Position numbers and translations under genes: made by a program. From contig NZ_QSQT01000035.1 in assembly GCF_003437535.1 (NCBI RefSeq), positions 1 to 33,690 on the forward strand: a stretch of DNA of 33,690 nt. The letters are read 5' to 3'. Origin of the DNA: Phocaeicola plebeius. GTDB taxonomy: Bacteria; Bacteroidota; Bacteroidia; Bacteroidales; Bacteroidaceae. This document shows, in pieces, positions 1 through 7,973 of the stretch. Position 1 is the first letter of the stretch. Each line of letters begins with the position of its first letter. Below the pieces are notes generated by a model. It had not been told where the DNA came from. It saw only the letters and a program-made list of their open reading frames with translations, and did no database searches.

Positions 1-72
1 ACTTTGTCAGGAATTAATCTTCAAACTGACAACTATTTTCAGTACACTTCACACGTAAAAGTATGCTGAAAA

Positions 73-182
73 AAACACAAGTGCGTTTGATGCAAAACGT
101 ACTTGCGTTTTATCTTAAATGCACTTGCGTTTCAAGTTAAACGCACTTGCGTTTTAGTTCAAACGCAAAGGCGTTTTCTCGG
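73..182. repeat. Tandem array of five 22-bp palindromic units (array A)
   Basis: The hexamer GCGTTT starts at 83, 105, 127, 149 and 171, exactly 22 bp apart each time. Each unit is a 16-bp near-palindrome, best form AAACGCACTTGCGTTT at 139-154 (7-bp arms, 2-bp centre), followed by a 6-nt T-rich linker. Units begin at 73, 95, 117, 139 and 161. The first and last are the most diverged (AAACACAAGTGCGTTT and AAACGCAAAGGCGTTT). The array begins 37 bp past the stop of the leftmost gene, so that gene would be transcribed into it. Function is unknown; it could be a multi-site operator, a 3'-end RNA structure or an intergenic repeat family. Confidence 0.85.
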
Positions 183-218
183 GGTAAAAATCCGGCTCTT
201 AAAAAAGGATGAAATTCC

Positions 219-506
219 CTAAATACCAGATAAATACTCTTTCAACACTTCCACATATTCAGCCATAGCCTCCCGCCCTGTTGAGGTCATCCGGCAAACG
301 GTACGAGGCTTCTTGCCCACAAAACTTTTTTCCACCTCGATATAACCGGCTTCGCTCAACTTGTCAAGCTGCACACTGAGGTTACCTGCCGTGGCATTGG
401 TCTGCTCTTTCAAGTATACAAAATCAGCCTCGTCCACAGACAAGAGTATCGACATCACAGCTAAACGGAGCTGCGAATGAAGCAACGGATTCAGTTCTTT
501 CAACAT
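219..506 (-). CDS. Small winged-helix transcriptional regulator (HTH_34/MarR-like)
   Basis: This 95-residue protein is almost wholly one winged-helix DNA-binding domain. Helices run over about residues 8-60, including a helix-turn-helix with the segment TAGNLSVQLDKLSEAGYIEV, followed by a basic wing (GKKPRTVCRMT, about 64-74) and a C-terminal helix. It resembles the short HTH_34-type regulators that Bacteroidetes encode next to a membrane protein, and likely acts as a dimeric repressor. The start codon (ATG) overlaps the 3' end of the upstream membrane-protein gene by 7 bp, so the two are probably co-transcribed and translationally coupled. Two palindromic sites with core GTTTAT-nnn-ATAAAC upstream of the pair are good candidates for its own operators. 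The inducing signal cannot be told from sequence. Confidence 0.8.
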   Translation of the reverse strand: MLKELNPLLHSQLRLAVMSILLSVDEADFVYLKEQTNATAGNLSVQLDKLSEAGYIEVEKSFVGKKPRTVCRMTSTGREAMAEYVEVLKEYLSGI

Positions 507-1117
507 ACGTTACGGGCCTTTCGGTTTAAATAATGGCCGGGCAACACCATCATGACCACAAACGACAATCCAAAGTACAGATACCAGTCAATGGTAACAG
601 CCTGATGAAGGGTATAGGCCATCAGCATGTAAATGGCAAAACAAAAGCCTACCAGCGGTGACCACATCACCAGCCGGCTACGGATAATGATTCCCGTAAT
701 GGAAACTCCGATGCCGCTATAAAGCAGAGAAAGGGGTAGCATCAAGGAAAAATTGACTCCTCCGTAGTGGAATGCCAGCAAAGACATGATGACTACGGTC
801 AGCACAAACAGGCTGCCTATCACTTTCCAGACCTGCAGAATGGCACGGTCGGTATACGTAATTACCGAAGGAGTTTCCTTGCGCTGCATACGAAGCATAA
901 AGCCCCAGAACAGAAACATACTGAACCAGCCGATACTCCAACGGGCATCTCCCGTATAGTACACCAATAAAAACAACAGTACTGAAAGCGCCGCAGTAAA
1001 ATATCCCCAGTAAAGAAACTGGTTTCCACTGCCCACTTCCATATTCTTCCGGGTAGAACGGATCATTTGTGAAATCAGTTCCAGACTTTCTTGTTCTGAT
1101 AATTTCTTTTCTTCCAT
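500..1117 (-). CDS. Integral membrane protein, six predicted helices, unknown function
   Basis: The protein has 205 residues from the ATG chosen here. A 30-residue soluble N-terminus rich in Glu, Lys and Ser (EEKKLSEQESLELISQMI) precedes six hydrophobic segments at roughly residues 34-54, 60-78, 95-118, 124-145, 150-170 and 178-196. No enzymatic motif was recognised. An in-frame TTG at 1147 would add ten residues, but it abuts the palindromic site at 1148-1170; ATG at 1117 leaves that site in the leader and is preferred. It is the first gene of a two-gene unit with the winged-helix regulator. Such pairs often form a small regulated membrane module, but the substrate or signal is unknown. Confidence 0.75.
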   Translation of the reverse strand: MEEKKLSEQESLELISQMIRSTRKNMEVGSGNQFLYWGYFTAALSVLLFLLVYYTGDARWSIGWFSMFLFWGFMLRMQRKETPSVITYTDRAILQVWKVIGSLFVLTVVIMSLLAFHYGGVNFSLMLPLSLLYSGIGVSITGIIIRSRLVMWSPLVGFCFAIYMLMAYTLHQAVTIDWYLYFGLSFVVMMVLPGHYLNRKARNVC

Positions 1118-1147
1118 AAGGCAATCAGTTTTAGGTTTTAAACTCAA

Positions 1148-1170
1148 TATGGTTTATTTTATAAACCATA
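1148..1170. promoter_or_regulatory. Palindromic operator, proximal copy
   Basis: A perfect inverted repeat has 10-bp arms (TATGGTTTAT at 1148-1157, ATAAACCATA at 1161-1170) and a 3-bp centre. It lies 30 bp upstream of the membrane-protein start, in the 5' leader. Its inner 15 bp recur at 1231-1245. The co-encoded winged-helix protein is the likely ligand (inference). Confidence 0.65.
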
Positions 1171-1217
1171 AAGCGAAAAATAAAGGCAAGGAGGCGCGCT
1201 TCTCTCTTGCTTTAATG

Positions 1218-1249
1218 CAAATAAAAATAAGTTTATTTTATAAACCAAA
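1218..1249 (-). promoter_or_regulatory. Promoter with an operator between its -33 and -7 boxes
   Basis: Read on the minus strand there is a -33 box TTTG (1249-1246) and a -7-like box TTTATTTG (1225-1218, one mismatch to TAnnTTTG), with a 20-bp spacer. The spacer holds the second operator copy (1231-1245, GTTTAT-3-ATAAAC). A dimer bound there would block RNA polymerase, which fits autorepression of the membrane-protein/regulator pair. Confidence 0.5.
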
Positions 1250-1271
1250 TAAAACGGCAGGAAAATAACAG

Positions 1272-1308
1272 AAAAAAGCCGTTCCAATCTTTACGACTGA
1301 AACGGCTT
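1272..1308 (-). terminator. Intrinsic terminator of the cytochrome c unit
   Basis: Arms AAGCCGTT (1276-1283) and AACGGCTT (1301-1308) form an 8-bp stem. In the minus direction the stem is followed by a T tract (six A on the plus strand, 1272-1277, partly in the stem). It lies 28 bp beyond the peroxidase stop. Confidence 0.75.
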
Positions 1309-1335
1309 ATATAATATTAAGGTATATGTACTTAC

Positions 1336-2724
1336 TTATTTCTGCAAGTCATTCTCGTTCACCAGTAACTTACCCTGATATTCTCCGGTCAATGTGCGCA
1401 GGAAGGATACCATCTGTGCGACTTCCTGTTTTGACAAATCGACGCCTACCTCGTACTTGGCCATAGCTATCACGGCATCTTCCAGCGTAGCCTGTGTTCC
1501 ATCATGGAAATAAGGCGCAGTCAATGCCACATTACGCAATCCGGGCACTTTAAAGCGATGACGGTCTCTTTCGTCTTTTGTTTCCTTGAAACGGCCATTG
1601 TCTTCTATGGTCAGTTCCGTACCACGGTCGGCAAAGTAATCATGCTTGATGCCGAGCAATTCGTACGACTGTCCACCCATGTTCTCACCTACATGGCAAG
1701 TAGCACAGTTGTATTTCTTGAACAAATCATATCCAGCCAGCTCTTCAGCCGTCAGGGCTGCATTATCCCCTTTCAAGTACTTGTCGAAACGTGAGTTCGG
1801 TGTAAGCAAGGTTCTTTCAAATTCCTGAATGGCATCTGTAATGTTTGCCTGATTGAAACCGTCGGGATACACTTCCTTAAATGCCTTGCTGAAAGCTGCA
1901 TCCGCATTCAATTTCTCGCAAATCTCATCAAACGACTTGCAAGCCATTTCTACCGGATTCAAAGGAGGACCGGCTGCCTGATCGGCCAGTGTAGCGGCAC
2001 GTCCGTCCCAGAACTGCACAAAGTTATAATGTGCGTTATAGACAGAAGGAGCATTTACTCCACCAAACTGACCTCCTACTCCTTCTGAGAACTGTTTGTT
2101 GTCTACTCCACCGGTATTCAATCCGTGACAAGAGGAACAAGATACGGTATTATCGGCCGACAGACGTACGTCGTGGAACAGCAGATTTCCTAAAATCACT
2201 TTCCGCATATCTACCGGTACAGAGTCCTGAACCGGACGAATGGTCTCATTGCTCCACTGTGCATGAGCCAGCTGATTCGGATAGAAAGCTGCACGCTGTG
2301 ACTTCACCCACGAAAGTGCCATCTGCTTTTCCGTATCGTTCAACGAAGCCCCCCAATGCACCAGATAATATTTGGCCATAGGCATGGTGCCGTCCAATAT
2401 CACCTTCTCTACTTTTGCCAAATCTACCTCGCTGACTTTCTCTCCTTTTTTCAAGGCTTCTAACATCGGAGTCATGTCGAAAGAGCGGTAGGCCAGACGA
2501 GCATCTTCCTTGACCAGTTTTCCGGCAACCGGCAAACTGGCATAAAACGGCAATTCCGGATTTGCAGTATGACAGGCCATACATCCGCTGCTCGCAATGA
2601 TTTCTTCCATCTGAGCACTGCTTTCCAAACTGGCTGAAGGAGGACGGTTCACCACCCGATAAGTTGCGGCCAATACCGCAGCTACCACCAGCACTGAAAA
2701 AATGATTTTTGTTCTTTTCTTCAT
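1336..2724 (-). CDS. Tri-haem cytochrome c peroxidase
   Basis: The enzyme reduces hydrogen peroxide to water with electrons from the quinol/cytochrome pool, on the periplasmic side. An N-terminal membrane anchor or signal (residues 6-22) is followed by three CxxCH haem-c sites: C48-x2-C51-H52 in an extra N-terminal domain, C196-SS-C199-H200, and C340-AT-C343-H344. The last two, with R398NVALTAPYFHDG410, match the di-haem CcpA/MauG-like peroxidase core. Length (462) exceeds classical di-haem peroxidases (about 320-350) by the haem-bearing N-terminus, as in YhjA-type quinol peroxidases. It is the last gene of a unit with ResB- and CcsA-like proteins, the machinery that attaches its haems. Peroxidase function is well supported; the direct electron donor is not known. 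Confidence 0.92.
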   Translation of the reverse strand: MKKRTKIIFSVLVVAAVLAATYRVVNRPPSASLESSAQMEEIIASSGCMACHTANPELPFYASLPVAGKLVKEDARLAYRSFDMTPMLEALKKGEKVSEVDLAKVEKVILDGTMPMAKYYLVHWGASLNDTEKQMALSWVKSQRAAFYPNQLAHAQWSNETIRPVQDSVPVDMRKVILGNLLFHDVRLSADNTVSCSSCHGLNTGGVDNKQFSEGVGGQFGGVNAPSVYNAHYNFVQFWDGRAATLADQAAGPPLNPVEMACKSFDEICEKLNADAAFSKAFKEVYPDGFNQANITDAIQEFERTLLTPNSRFDKYLKGDNAALTAEELAGYDLFKKYNCATCHVGENMGGQSYELLGIKHDYFADRGTELTIEDNGRFKETKDERDRHRFKVPGLRNVALTAPYFHDGTQATLEDAVIAMAKYEVGVDLSKQEVAQMVSFLRTLTGEYQGKLLVNENDLQK

Positions 2725-2776
2725 AAGAAACTGATTAGATTTTAATAACTCAATAAATATCTCACACGTTAAAATG

Positions 2777-3559
2777 CTAAGAACGGTTGTATAAATGTAC
2801 GCTTTGCTGTGCGGCAGGAAGGTAATTCACTCCATACCAGCACATCTGTAGCGAAAGGAAAGACACAATCAGTATCCAATATAGCGCACGCGGAGTATTC
2901 CTGCGGAACAAGCGCAGATGTACGTACAGCAAATAACCTGTCCACGTAACTGCTGCCCAGGTTTCTTTCGGGTCCCAGCTCCAATAATGTCCCCAGGCCG
3001 CTTTTGCCCAGATTGCTCCGGTCAGCATACCGACTGTCAGAAAAGCCAATCCTGCATAAACCAACTTGTCGGCAGCCTCAAGGTAATTCTCCCGATGCTT
3101 GTAAAGTCCCATACAGGCCAAGATGAACGCACAGCCTAACACCGAATAGGAAAACATATACACCGTGACATGAGGAACAAACCACGGACTTTGCAAGGCG
3201 GGCATGAGGGACTGGTCATGAATTTCCGGTTTCAGAATATTGATTATCGCAAATACCGCACCTACTACAGTGGAAAAAGACAATATCCAGGGATACTTCC
3301 AACGAAGATAGGTCAGCAAGCCGGATATACCCATAAAGAACGAATACCACAATCTGGTCTCGCCCATGGTACGCAAAGGAGGACGCTGAAGGCTCAGCCA
3401 AAATCCGGTAATAAAGGCAGCAAACACCAGTATACCTGACAAGGTCAGCCCAATAGCCCATCGGCTCCGCCCTTTAGAGAACAAGGCAAATACCGCTCCG
3501 GCTCCCCATAAGACGATGGCAGGCAGGGCAAACAAATAAAAATTATCCCACGTAATCAT
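2777..3559 (-). CDS. ccsA: Cytochrome c biogenesis protein, CcsA/ResC-like
   Basis: This membrane protein of the system II cytochrome c maturation pathway delivers and presents haem for ligation to CxxCH sites outside the membrane. The diagnostic WWD-type tryptophan-rich motif is W189GHYWSWDPKETW201. Likely haem-ligand histidines are H130 (FVPHVTVYMFSY), H214 and H256 near the C-terminus. There are about eight hydrophobic helices over 260 residues. The gene follows the ResB-like gene with a 28-bp gap and precedes the peroxidase by 52 bp, so synthase and substrate are probably co-expressed. Confidence 0.9.
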   Translation of the reverse strand: MITWDNFYLFALPAIVLWGAGAVFALFSKGRSRWAIGLTLSGILVFAAFITGFWLSLQRPPLRTMGETRLWYSFFMGISGLLTYLRWKYPWILSFSTVVGAVFAIINILKPEIHDQSLMPALQSPWFVPHVTVYMFSYSVLGCAFILACMGLYKHRENYLEAADKLVYAGLAFLTVGMLTGAIWAKAAWGHYWSWDPKETWAAVTWTGYLLYVHLRLFRRNTPRALYWILIVSFLSLQMCWYGVNYLPAAQQSVHLYNRS

Positions 3560-3587
3560 TCAAGAATAGTGTTAGTTATATATAAAG

Positions 3588-4490
3588 TCAGTCAACAAGT
3601 TCACTTACAGATTTACTCATCTGCTTGTCTGGTCCTGCTAAAAAGAGCAGTAACCCTCCGCACAGCATCATCACAATGCCCAACAGCATGACGTATTTCA
3701 GCGGCTCACGCACAATCTGCACTACGCAGTATTCCGGTTCGGCTGAATGCACATCATAGGAAGTCAGGTAATAATCTTCTACCCAGCTTGCCGAATAGGG
3801 CTGGTTTACTTCCAGATGTATGGGTTTTCCGTCCATTGACACTTCGGCAAAAAAGCGGCGTGGTGTACCATTGGGATAATGCTCTACAGTAAAGTTTGTC
3901 AGCTGCAACGGTTTCTCCAGGTATACCACATTTCCCTCGGAGGTAAAAGCTTCATTGTTCGGATTAGCCCGAAATACCGGAATGCGTAAGGTCCGTTCCT
4001 CTGCACTTCCCATAAATCCGGCAAAGAGTGCCAGCCACAATCCGGCATGATTCAGCATAAAACGCCACCGATTACGTCCCGGCGTGAAAAAACGTCTTAC
4101 AGTAATCATTCCCAAATGAGTCAGCAACCCGAACAATCCGGTAACAAAAATCCAGGAAGACATAAAATTATAGCAACCCAAACGAGAAAATAGACCCGAC
4201 TTCTCTGCAGCCTCTTGCGCAGAAAGTTGGGGAAACAAGCCTATCACCAGACAACCGGCCAAAAACCAGCCTAATGTCCAGCAAGTACATTGCGGGGAAA
4301 GCCACAGACGGACAGCTTCCGAATGACGCTTCTCCTTATAGCCATATCCTATCAATGCAATCCACAGTAAAGCTAAAATAGCATCTAATGGAAAAGCAAA
4401 AAAGGCAAACGGAAAGTTGCCAAAAACACATTGGGCTGCCACTGACAGCAGCAATAATAAAATGAATAGCAAGTTAGTCTTTAAGTTCAT
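3588..4490 (-). CDS. Cytochrome c biogenesis protein, ResB/CcsB-like
   Basis: This is the partner of the CcsA-like protein in system II haem ligation. The 300-residue protein has four N-terminal hydrophobic segments (about 5-25, 34-50, 70-88, 112-132). A further helix at about 148-160 precedes an extracytoplasmic domain (roughly 165-265), and there is a final helix (about 268-287), the ResB architecture in a short form. The extracytoplasmic part keeps the ResB-like pattern around V189VYLEKPLQLTNFTVEHYPNG. It heads the unit; a TATCTTTG promoter box lies 26 bp upstream of the ATG. Assignment rests on architecture and on the adjoining ccsA. Confidence 0.8.
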   Translation of the reverse strand: MNLKTNLLFILLLLLSVAAQCVFGNFPFAFFAFPLDAILALLWIALIGYGYKEKRHSEAVRLWLSPQCTCWTLGWFLAGCLVIGLFPQLSAQEAAEKSGLFSRLGCYNFMSSWIFVTGLFGLLTHLGMITVRRFFTPGRNRWRFMLNHAGLWLALFAGFMGSAEERTLRIPVFRANPNNEAFTSEGNVVYLEKPLQLTNFTVEHYPNGTPRRFFAEVSMDGKPIHLEVNQPYSASWVEDYYLTSYDVHSAEPEYCVVQIVREPLKYVMLLGIVMMLCGGLLLFLAGPDKQMSKSVSELVD

Positions 4491-4515
4491 TCATCAGTCG
4501 TTGGTGAAATATGTG

Positions 4516-4543
4516 CAAAGATAGGGACTTTATTTAATACTGC
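4516..4543 (-). promoter_or_regulatory. Promoter of the resB-ccsA-peroxidase unit
   Basis: A perfect Bacteroidetes -7 box TATCTTTG (4523-4516, minus strand) stands about 19 bp from an upstream TTG. The start codon is 26 bp downstream. Confidence 0.6.
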
Positions 4544-4557
4544 AACAAAATTGTAAA

Positions 4558-4605
4558 GATAACAAATCTTTTTCCCAGCAAAATCCGGAAAAAAGATTTG
4601 TTATC
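4558..4605 (-). terminator. Long hairpin terminator of the fucose operon
   Basis: Arms of 18-19 nt (GATAACAAATCTTTTTCC at 4558-4575 and its complement at 4587-4605, one bulged A) enclose an 11-nt loop. It starts 10 bp beyond the fucP stop. The U-tract after it is weak (TTTACAATTTTG), but stem length favours a terminator or mRNA 3'-end stabiliser. Confidence 0.7.
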
Positions 4606-4614
4606 CTCCCTTTT

Positions 4615-5928
4615 TTAATGCTCCCGACGCATTCTGTGGCCATATACAGTGATAACCACAAAACAAACGAGCGGAAGTACAAACGACAGATTTACTGCAG
4701 GCATCCCCCACAAGGTCTTGCAATCAATGATAGCGGCTTGCAAAGGAGGAAGTACCGACCCGCCAAGAATGGCCATAATCAATCCTGCGGCACCAAACTT
4801 GGCGTCATCGCCCATTCCTTTCAGAGCAATACCGTAAATAGTAGGGAACATCAGCGACATGCAGGCTGACACACCTACCAGACAATACATACCGTATATG
4901 TTCTGCAAGAAAATTACTCCCAGCACACACAAGGAAGCGGCAATGGCCAGCACTTTCAACAATTGTCCGGGATTGACATACTTCAGCATCAGGGTACAGA
5001 CAAAACGGCTGATACAGAAAATGACCATGGCCACGATGTTATATTTCTGCGACAAAACTTCGGCAGCCTGTTCTTCCATTCCCTGTGCCATGAACAGACG
5101 GGTACCATACTGGATAACGAAAGTCCAGCACATAATCTGGGCACCGACATAGAAGAACTGCGCCACTACTCCATAACGATAACGCTTCACGGCATACAGA
5201 CGTTTTAACGTAGGAATAAAGTCAATGGAATGAAACTTATCCGCATTCTTTGGCATCTTGGACATACGAATAACGAGAAGCATGACCAGAATGACGATGC
5301 CGATGGTCAGATAAGGAGTGATAAGGATGGTCAAGTCTGAATCACGGACCGCCTCAAATTCAGCCTGACTAAGCTGGGCACGCTCGGCCGTATCCATCGG
5401 ATGAAGCTGGTTCTGAATGAAATTCATAGCGACAAACATCCCCATCAACGAACCGATGGGATTGAATGCCTGGGCTAAGTTCAAACGACGGGTAGCCGTT
5501 TCTTCCGTTCCCATTGACAAGATATAAGGGTTACAGCTGGTCTCCAGAAAAGACAATCCGCAAGTCATGACAAAATAAGCTAACAAGAACGGATAATAGC
5601 TTCCGGTCAGCTTGGCAGGAAAGAAAGCCAAAGCTCCCACGGCATACAAACCCAGTCCCATCATGACTCCAGCTTTATAAGTATATTTACGGATAAACAT
5701 GGCTGCCGGAAAGGCCATGGCAAAATATCCGCCATAAAAAGCCACTTGAACCAAGGTCCCATCGGTTACGCTCATCCTGAATATCTTGGAAAAAGCCTTG
5801 ACCATAGGGTTTGTAATGTCGTTTGCAAAGCCCCACAGGGCAAAACAGAAGGTAATCAGGATGAACGGAACCAGATAGCTCACTCCATCCTTCTTTAATA
5901 TAGATTTGTTTTCTGATGTATTACTCAT
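4615..5928 (-). CDS. fucP: L-fucose:H+ symporter
   Basis: A major facilitator superfamily permease of 437 residues with 12 predicted helices imports L-fucose with protons across the inner membrane. The family signatures are F34ANDITNPMV and L125SFLETSCNPY; D37 and E129 match the two acidic residues (D46 and E135 in E. coli FucP) needed for proton and sugar handling. It is the last gene of the fuc operon, 42 bp after fucK, and is followed directly by a long hairpin. In the Bacteroides thetaiotaomicron operon a fucX gene stands between fucK and fucP; none fits here. Confidence 0.93.
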   Translation of the reverse strand: MSNTSENKSILKKDGVSYLVPFILITFCFALWGFANDITNPMVKAFSKIFRMSVTDGTLVQVAFYGGYFAMAFPAAMFIRKYTYKAGVMMGLGLYAVGALAFFPAKLTGSYYPFLLAYFVMTCGLSFLETSCNPYILSMGTEETATRRLNLAQAFNPIGSLMGMFVAMNFIQNQLHPMDTAERAQLSQAEFEAVRDSDLTILITPYLTIGIVILVMLLVIRMSKMPKNADKFHSIDFIPTLKRLYAVKRYRYGVVAQFFYVGAQIMCWTFVIQYGTRLFMAQGMEEQAAEVLSQKYNIVAMVIFCISRFVCTLMLKYVNPGQLLKVLAIAASLCVLGVIFLQNIYGMYCLVGVSACMSLMFPTIYGIALKGMGDDAKFGAAGLIMAILGGSVLPPLQAAIIDCKTLWGMPAVNLSFVLPLVCFVVITVYGHRMRREH

Positions 5929-5970
5929 GGTGTTAGATTTTAAGTGACGGCTACAGCCCTCTTGGTGTTT

Positions 5971-7311
5971 TTACTTCATTTGCTGCCTGATGTTGCCGAT
6001 AGCAGTCGCTTCAACCGGCCCTTCTACCACAGGAATGCCAATAGCTTCTTCTGTCAGCCGGTTCAAGTATTTGTTCTGACTTCCTCCGCCAATCACATAA
6101 AGTTTCGTTACAGGTTCAGGCAAGAGCCGGTTCAATGCTTCCATACCTGTTTTATAGCGCAACGCCAATGAACGGAGGACACATTTCACAAATTCTCCCT
6201 GCGTGGAAGGCGGTGTTTGCTGATGTGTGATACAATAATTCGTAATCGCCTCAGCCATACTTACCGGACACTGGAAAGTTGTATCGTCCACATCAATCAA
6301 GGCATCGGTTTCCGCCACTTCCGCAGCCGGCAGCAAGGTGGAATAAGCTACATCCTTTCCTTCTTCCTTCCATTCCTGCATCAGTTTCTGAAGTATCCAA
6401 AGTCCGGTAATATTCTGCAGAAAACAGATTTTTCCATCCGTACCGCCTTCATTGGTAAACCCTGCCAGACGGGCTTCTTCCGTCAGAATCGGTTCGTCAC
6501 TCATCACTCCCAATAGCGACCAGGTGCCCGAACTCAGGAAAGCAACTTTTTCTTCAGAAGAAAGAGGCACTACACTAGCCGCACTGGCCGTATCGTGCGA
6601 AACCACAGCAATCACTTCTACCTCGTAGTCTATTCCTATCTGTTCCTTGATTTCCGGTTTCAAAAAGCCGCGGGAAGTTCCCGGCATAACCACTTCGCCG
6701 AAAAGGTGCTCCGGAAGTCCCAGCTCCCGAATCAACTTGAAATTCCAGGTGCGTGCCTTGGCATCCAGCAGTTCCGACGTAGAAGCTATGCTATACTCAT
6801 TATTAGCCACTCCCGTAAGGTAATAACTGAACAGATCGGGCATGAAAAGTAACTTGTCGGCTACCTTCAACTGCGCATTGTCTTCCTTCTTCATGGCATA
6901 CAACTGAAACAAGGTATTGATAGCCATGACCTGCGTACCCGATTCTGCATAGTGCGCCTTTACGTCCACTTTCGAGAAAAACTCTTCGGGCATCCCTTCC
7001 GTACGGCTATCACGATAACACACCGGATTGCCCAACAAATTTCCCTGTTTGTCTATCAGTCCGAAATCCACACCCCACGTATCAATTCCGATACTCTTCA
7101 ACGTATAGCCTTTTTCTACAGCCATACGGATACCGGTCTTCATATCCTCAAACAGAGAAAGGAAATCCCAGTACACATGTCCTCCCATCCGTACCTGACG
7201 GTTAGGAAAACGGTATATCGTATCCAGCACGAGTTCACCTTCGGAAAGGCAGCCGGCAATCACCCTGCCGCTGCCTCCTCCGAAGTCAATTGCCAAATAT
7301 GCTTCTTTCAT
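5971..7311 (-). CDS. fucK: L-fuculokinase, FGGY family, short C-terminus
   Basis: The enzyme phosphorylates L-fuculose at O1 using ATP. It is the rhamnulokinase-like type of FGGY kinase: D9FGGGSGR (phosphate loop), G75IDTWGVDFGLID, S238HDTASA with D240 as probable catalytic base, L259SSGTWSLLG, and I407GGGSQNKYLN plus G431PVEATAIGN in the nucleotide-binding half. The ATG overlaps the fucA stop by 4 bp (ATGA). At 446 residues it stops six residues after the conserved ATAIGN segment, where relatives usually run on for some 30 residues. Sequence alone could also suggest rhamnulokinase; the fuc neighbours decide. Whether the short form is fully active is uncertain. Confidence 0.87.
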   Translation of the reverse strand: MKEAYLAIDFGGGSGRVIAGCLSEGELVLDTIYRFPNRQVRMGGHVYWDFLSLFEDMKTGIRMAVEKGYTLKSIGIDTWGVDFGLIDKQGNLLGNPVCYRDSRTEGMPEEFFSKVDVKAHYAESGTQVMAINTLFQLYAMKKEDNAQLKVADKLLFMPDLFSYYLTGVANNEYSIASTSELLDAKARTWNFKLIRELGLPEHLFGEVVMPGTSRGFLKPEIKEQIGIDYEVEVIAVVSHDTASAASVVPLSSEEKVAFLSSGTWSLLGVMSDEPILTEEARLAGFTNEGGTDGKICFLQNITGLWILQKLMQEWKEEGKDVAYSTLLPAAEVAETDALIDVDDTTFQCPVSMAEAITNYCITHQQTPPSTQGEFVKCVLRSLALRYKTGMEALNRLLPEPVTKLYVIGGGSQNKYLNRLTEEAIGIPVVEGPVEATAIGNIRQQMK

Positions 7312-7946
7312 TTTGTCTTCTTGCCTAAAATGTACGTTTCAAGATCGTCAATCTCTTCTTTTGTCAAGGTCTTGTATTTTCCGCCGGAAAGCACAATTAT
7401 GCGACAAGCCATCTCAAAGAACATGGCCCGCTCAAAAGCCTGATTGAAGTCTTTTCCGCAAACCACCTGTCCGTGCTTCTGAAGCAATACGGAGTTATGG
7501 TCTTTCATGGCCGCAATCACGGCTTCAGCCAACTCTTTAGAACCCGGACGAAAATAAGGAATAACCGGAATCTCCGCTCCTACATGGCAAGGAACTTCGG
7601 CTGTTACATTAAAATCTTTCGGTGTATCTTCCATACATGCCACTGCGGTAGCGTATGGAGACTGAAAATGGAGTACCACATTAACATCGGGACGTTCTCT
7701 CAAAACACCTAAATGGAACACACTTTCCATAGAAGGTTTTACCCCATTGAGTATTTCACCCGTTTCCAGACGGCAAACAGCCACTTTATCTTTTGTCAAA
7801 GAAGGCACCCATGAACCTGTACCAGAAACCAGTACTTCATCGCCTACACGCCATGAAAGGTTACCACTACTGCACACCGTCAATCCGGCATCACCTACCC
7901 GATGGGCTTGTCTCAAAAATTCTTCAATATGTTCGTTCTGAATCAT
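7308..7946 (-). CDS. fucA: L-fuculose-1-phosphate aldolase, class II aldolase/adducin fold
   Basis: This zinc aldolase cleaves L-fuculose 1-phosphate into dihydroxyacetone phosphate and L-lactaldehyde. Family motifs are C25SSGNLS (phosphate site), P71SMES with E74 as catalytic acid/base, V91LHFQSPYATA, and Q156KHG with H158. Aligned to E. coli FucA (ligands H92, H94, H155), H93 and H158 are kept but the middle ligand is Q95. Length (212) is normal. It follows fucI after a 73-bp gap containing a hairpin, and overlaps fucK by 4 bp. Substrate is inferred from context. Confidence 0.88.
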   Translation of the reverse strand: MIQNEHIEEFLRQAHRVGDAGLTVCSSGNLSWRVGDEVLVSGTGSWVPSLTKDKVAVCRLETGEILNGVKPSMESVFHLGVLRERPDVNVVLHFQSPYATAVACMEDTPKDFNVTAEVPCHVGAEIPVIPYFRPGSKELAEAVIAAMKDHNSVLLQKHGQVVCGKDFNQAFERAMFFEMACRIIVLSGGKYKTLTKEEIDDLETYILGKKTK

Positions 7947-7973
7947 AACTTCTTAATTTAATAGCAAATAAAA

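Noticed and set aside
73..182. CRISPR-like array
   Set aside because: Units are only 22 bp with 6-nt linkers that are not spacers, and no cas gene is nearby.
1118..1147. TTG start for the membrane protein
   Set aside because: It abuts the 1148-1170 palindrome; the ATG at 1117 is the better choice.
5971..7311. Rhamnulokinase (rhaB)
   Set aside because: The sequence type is rhamnulokinase-like, but fucI, fucA, fucR and fucP neighbours make fuculokinase the sounder call.
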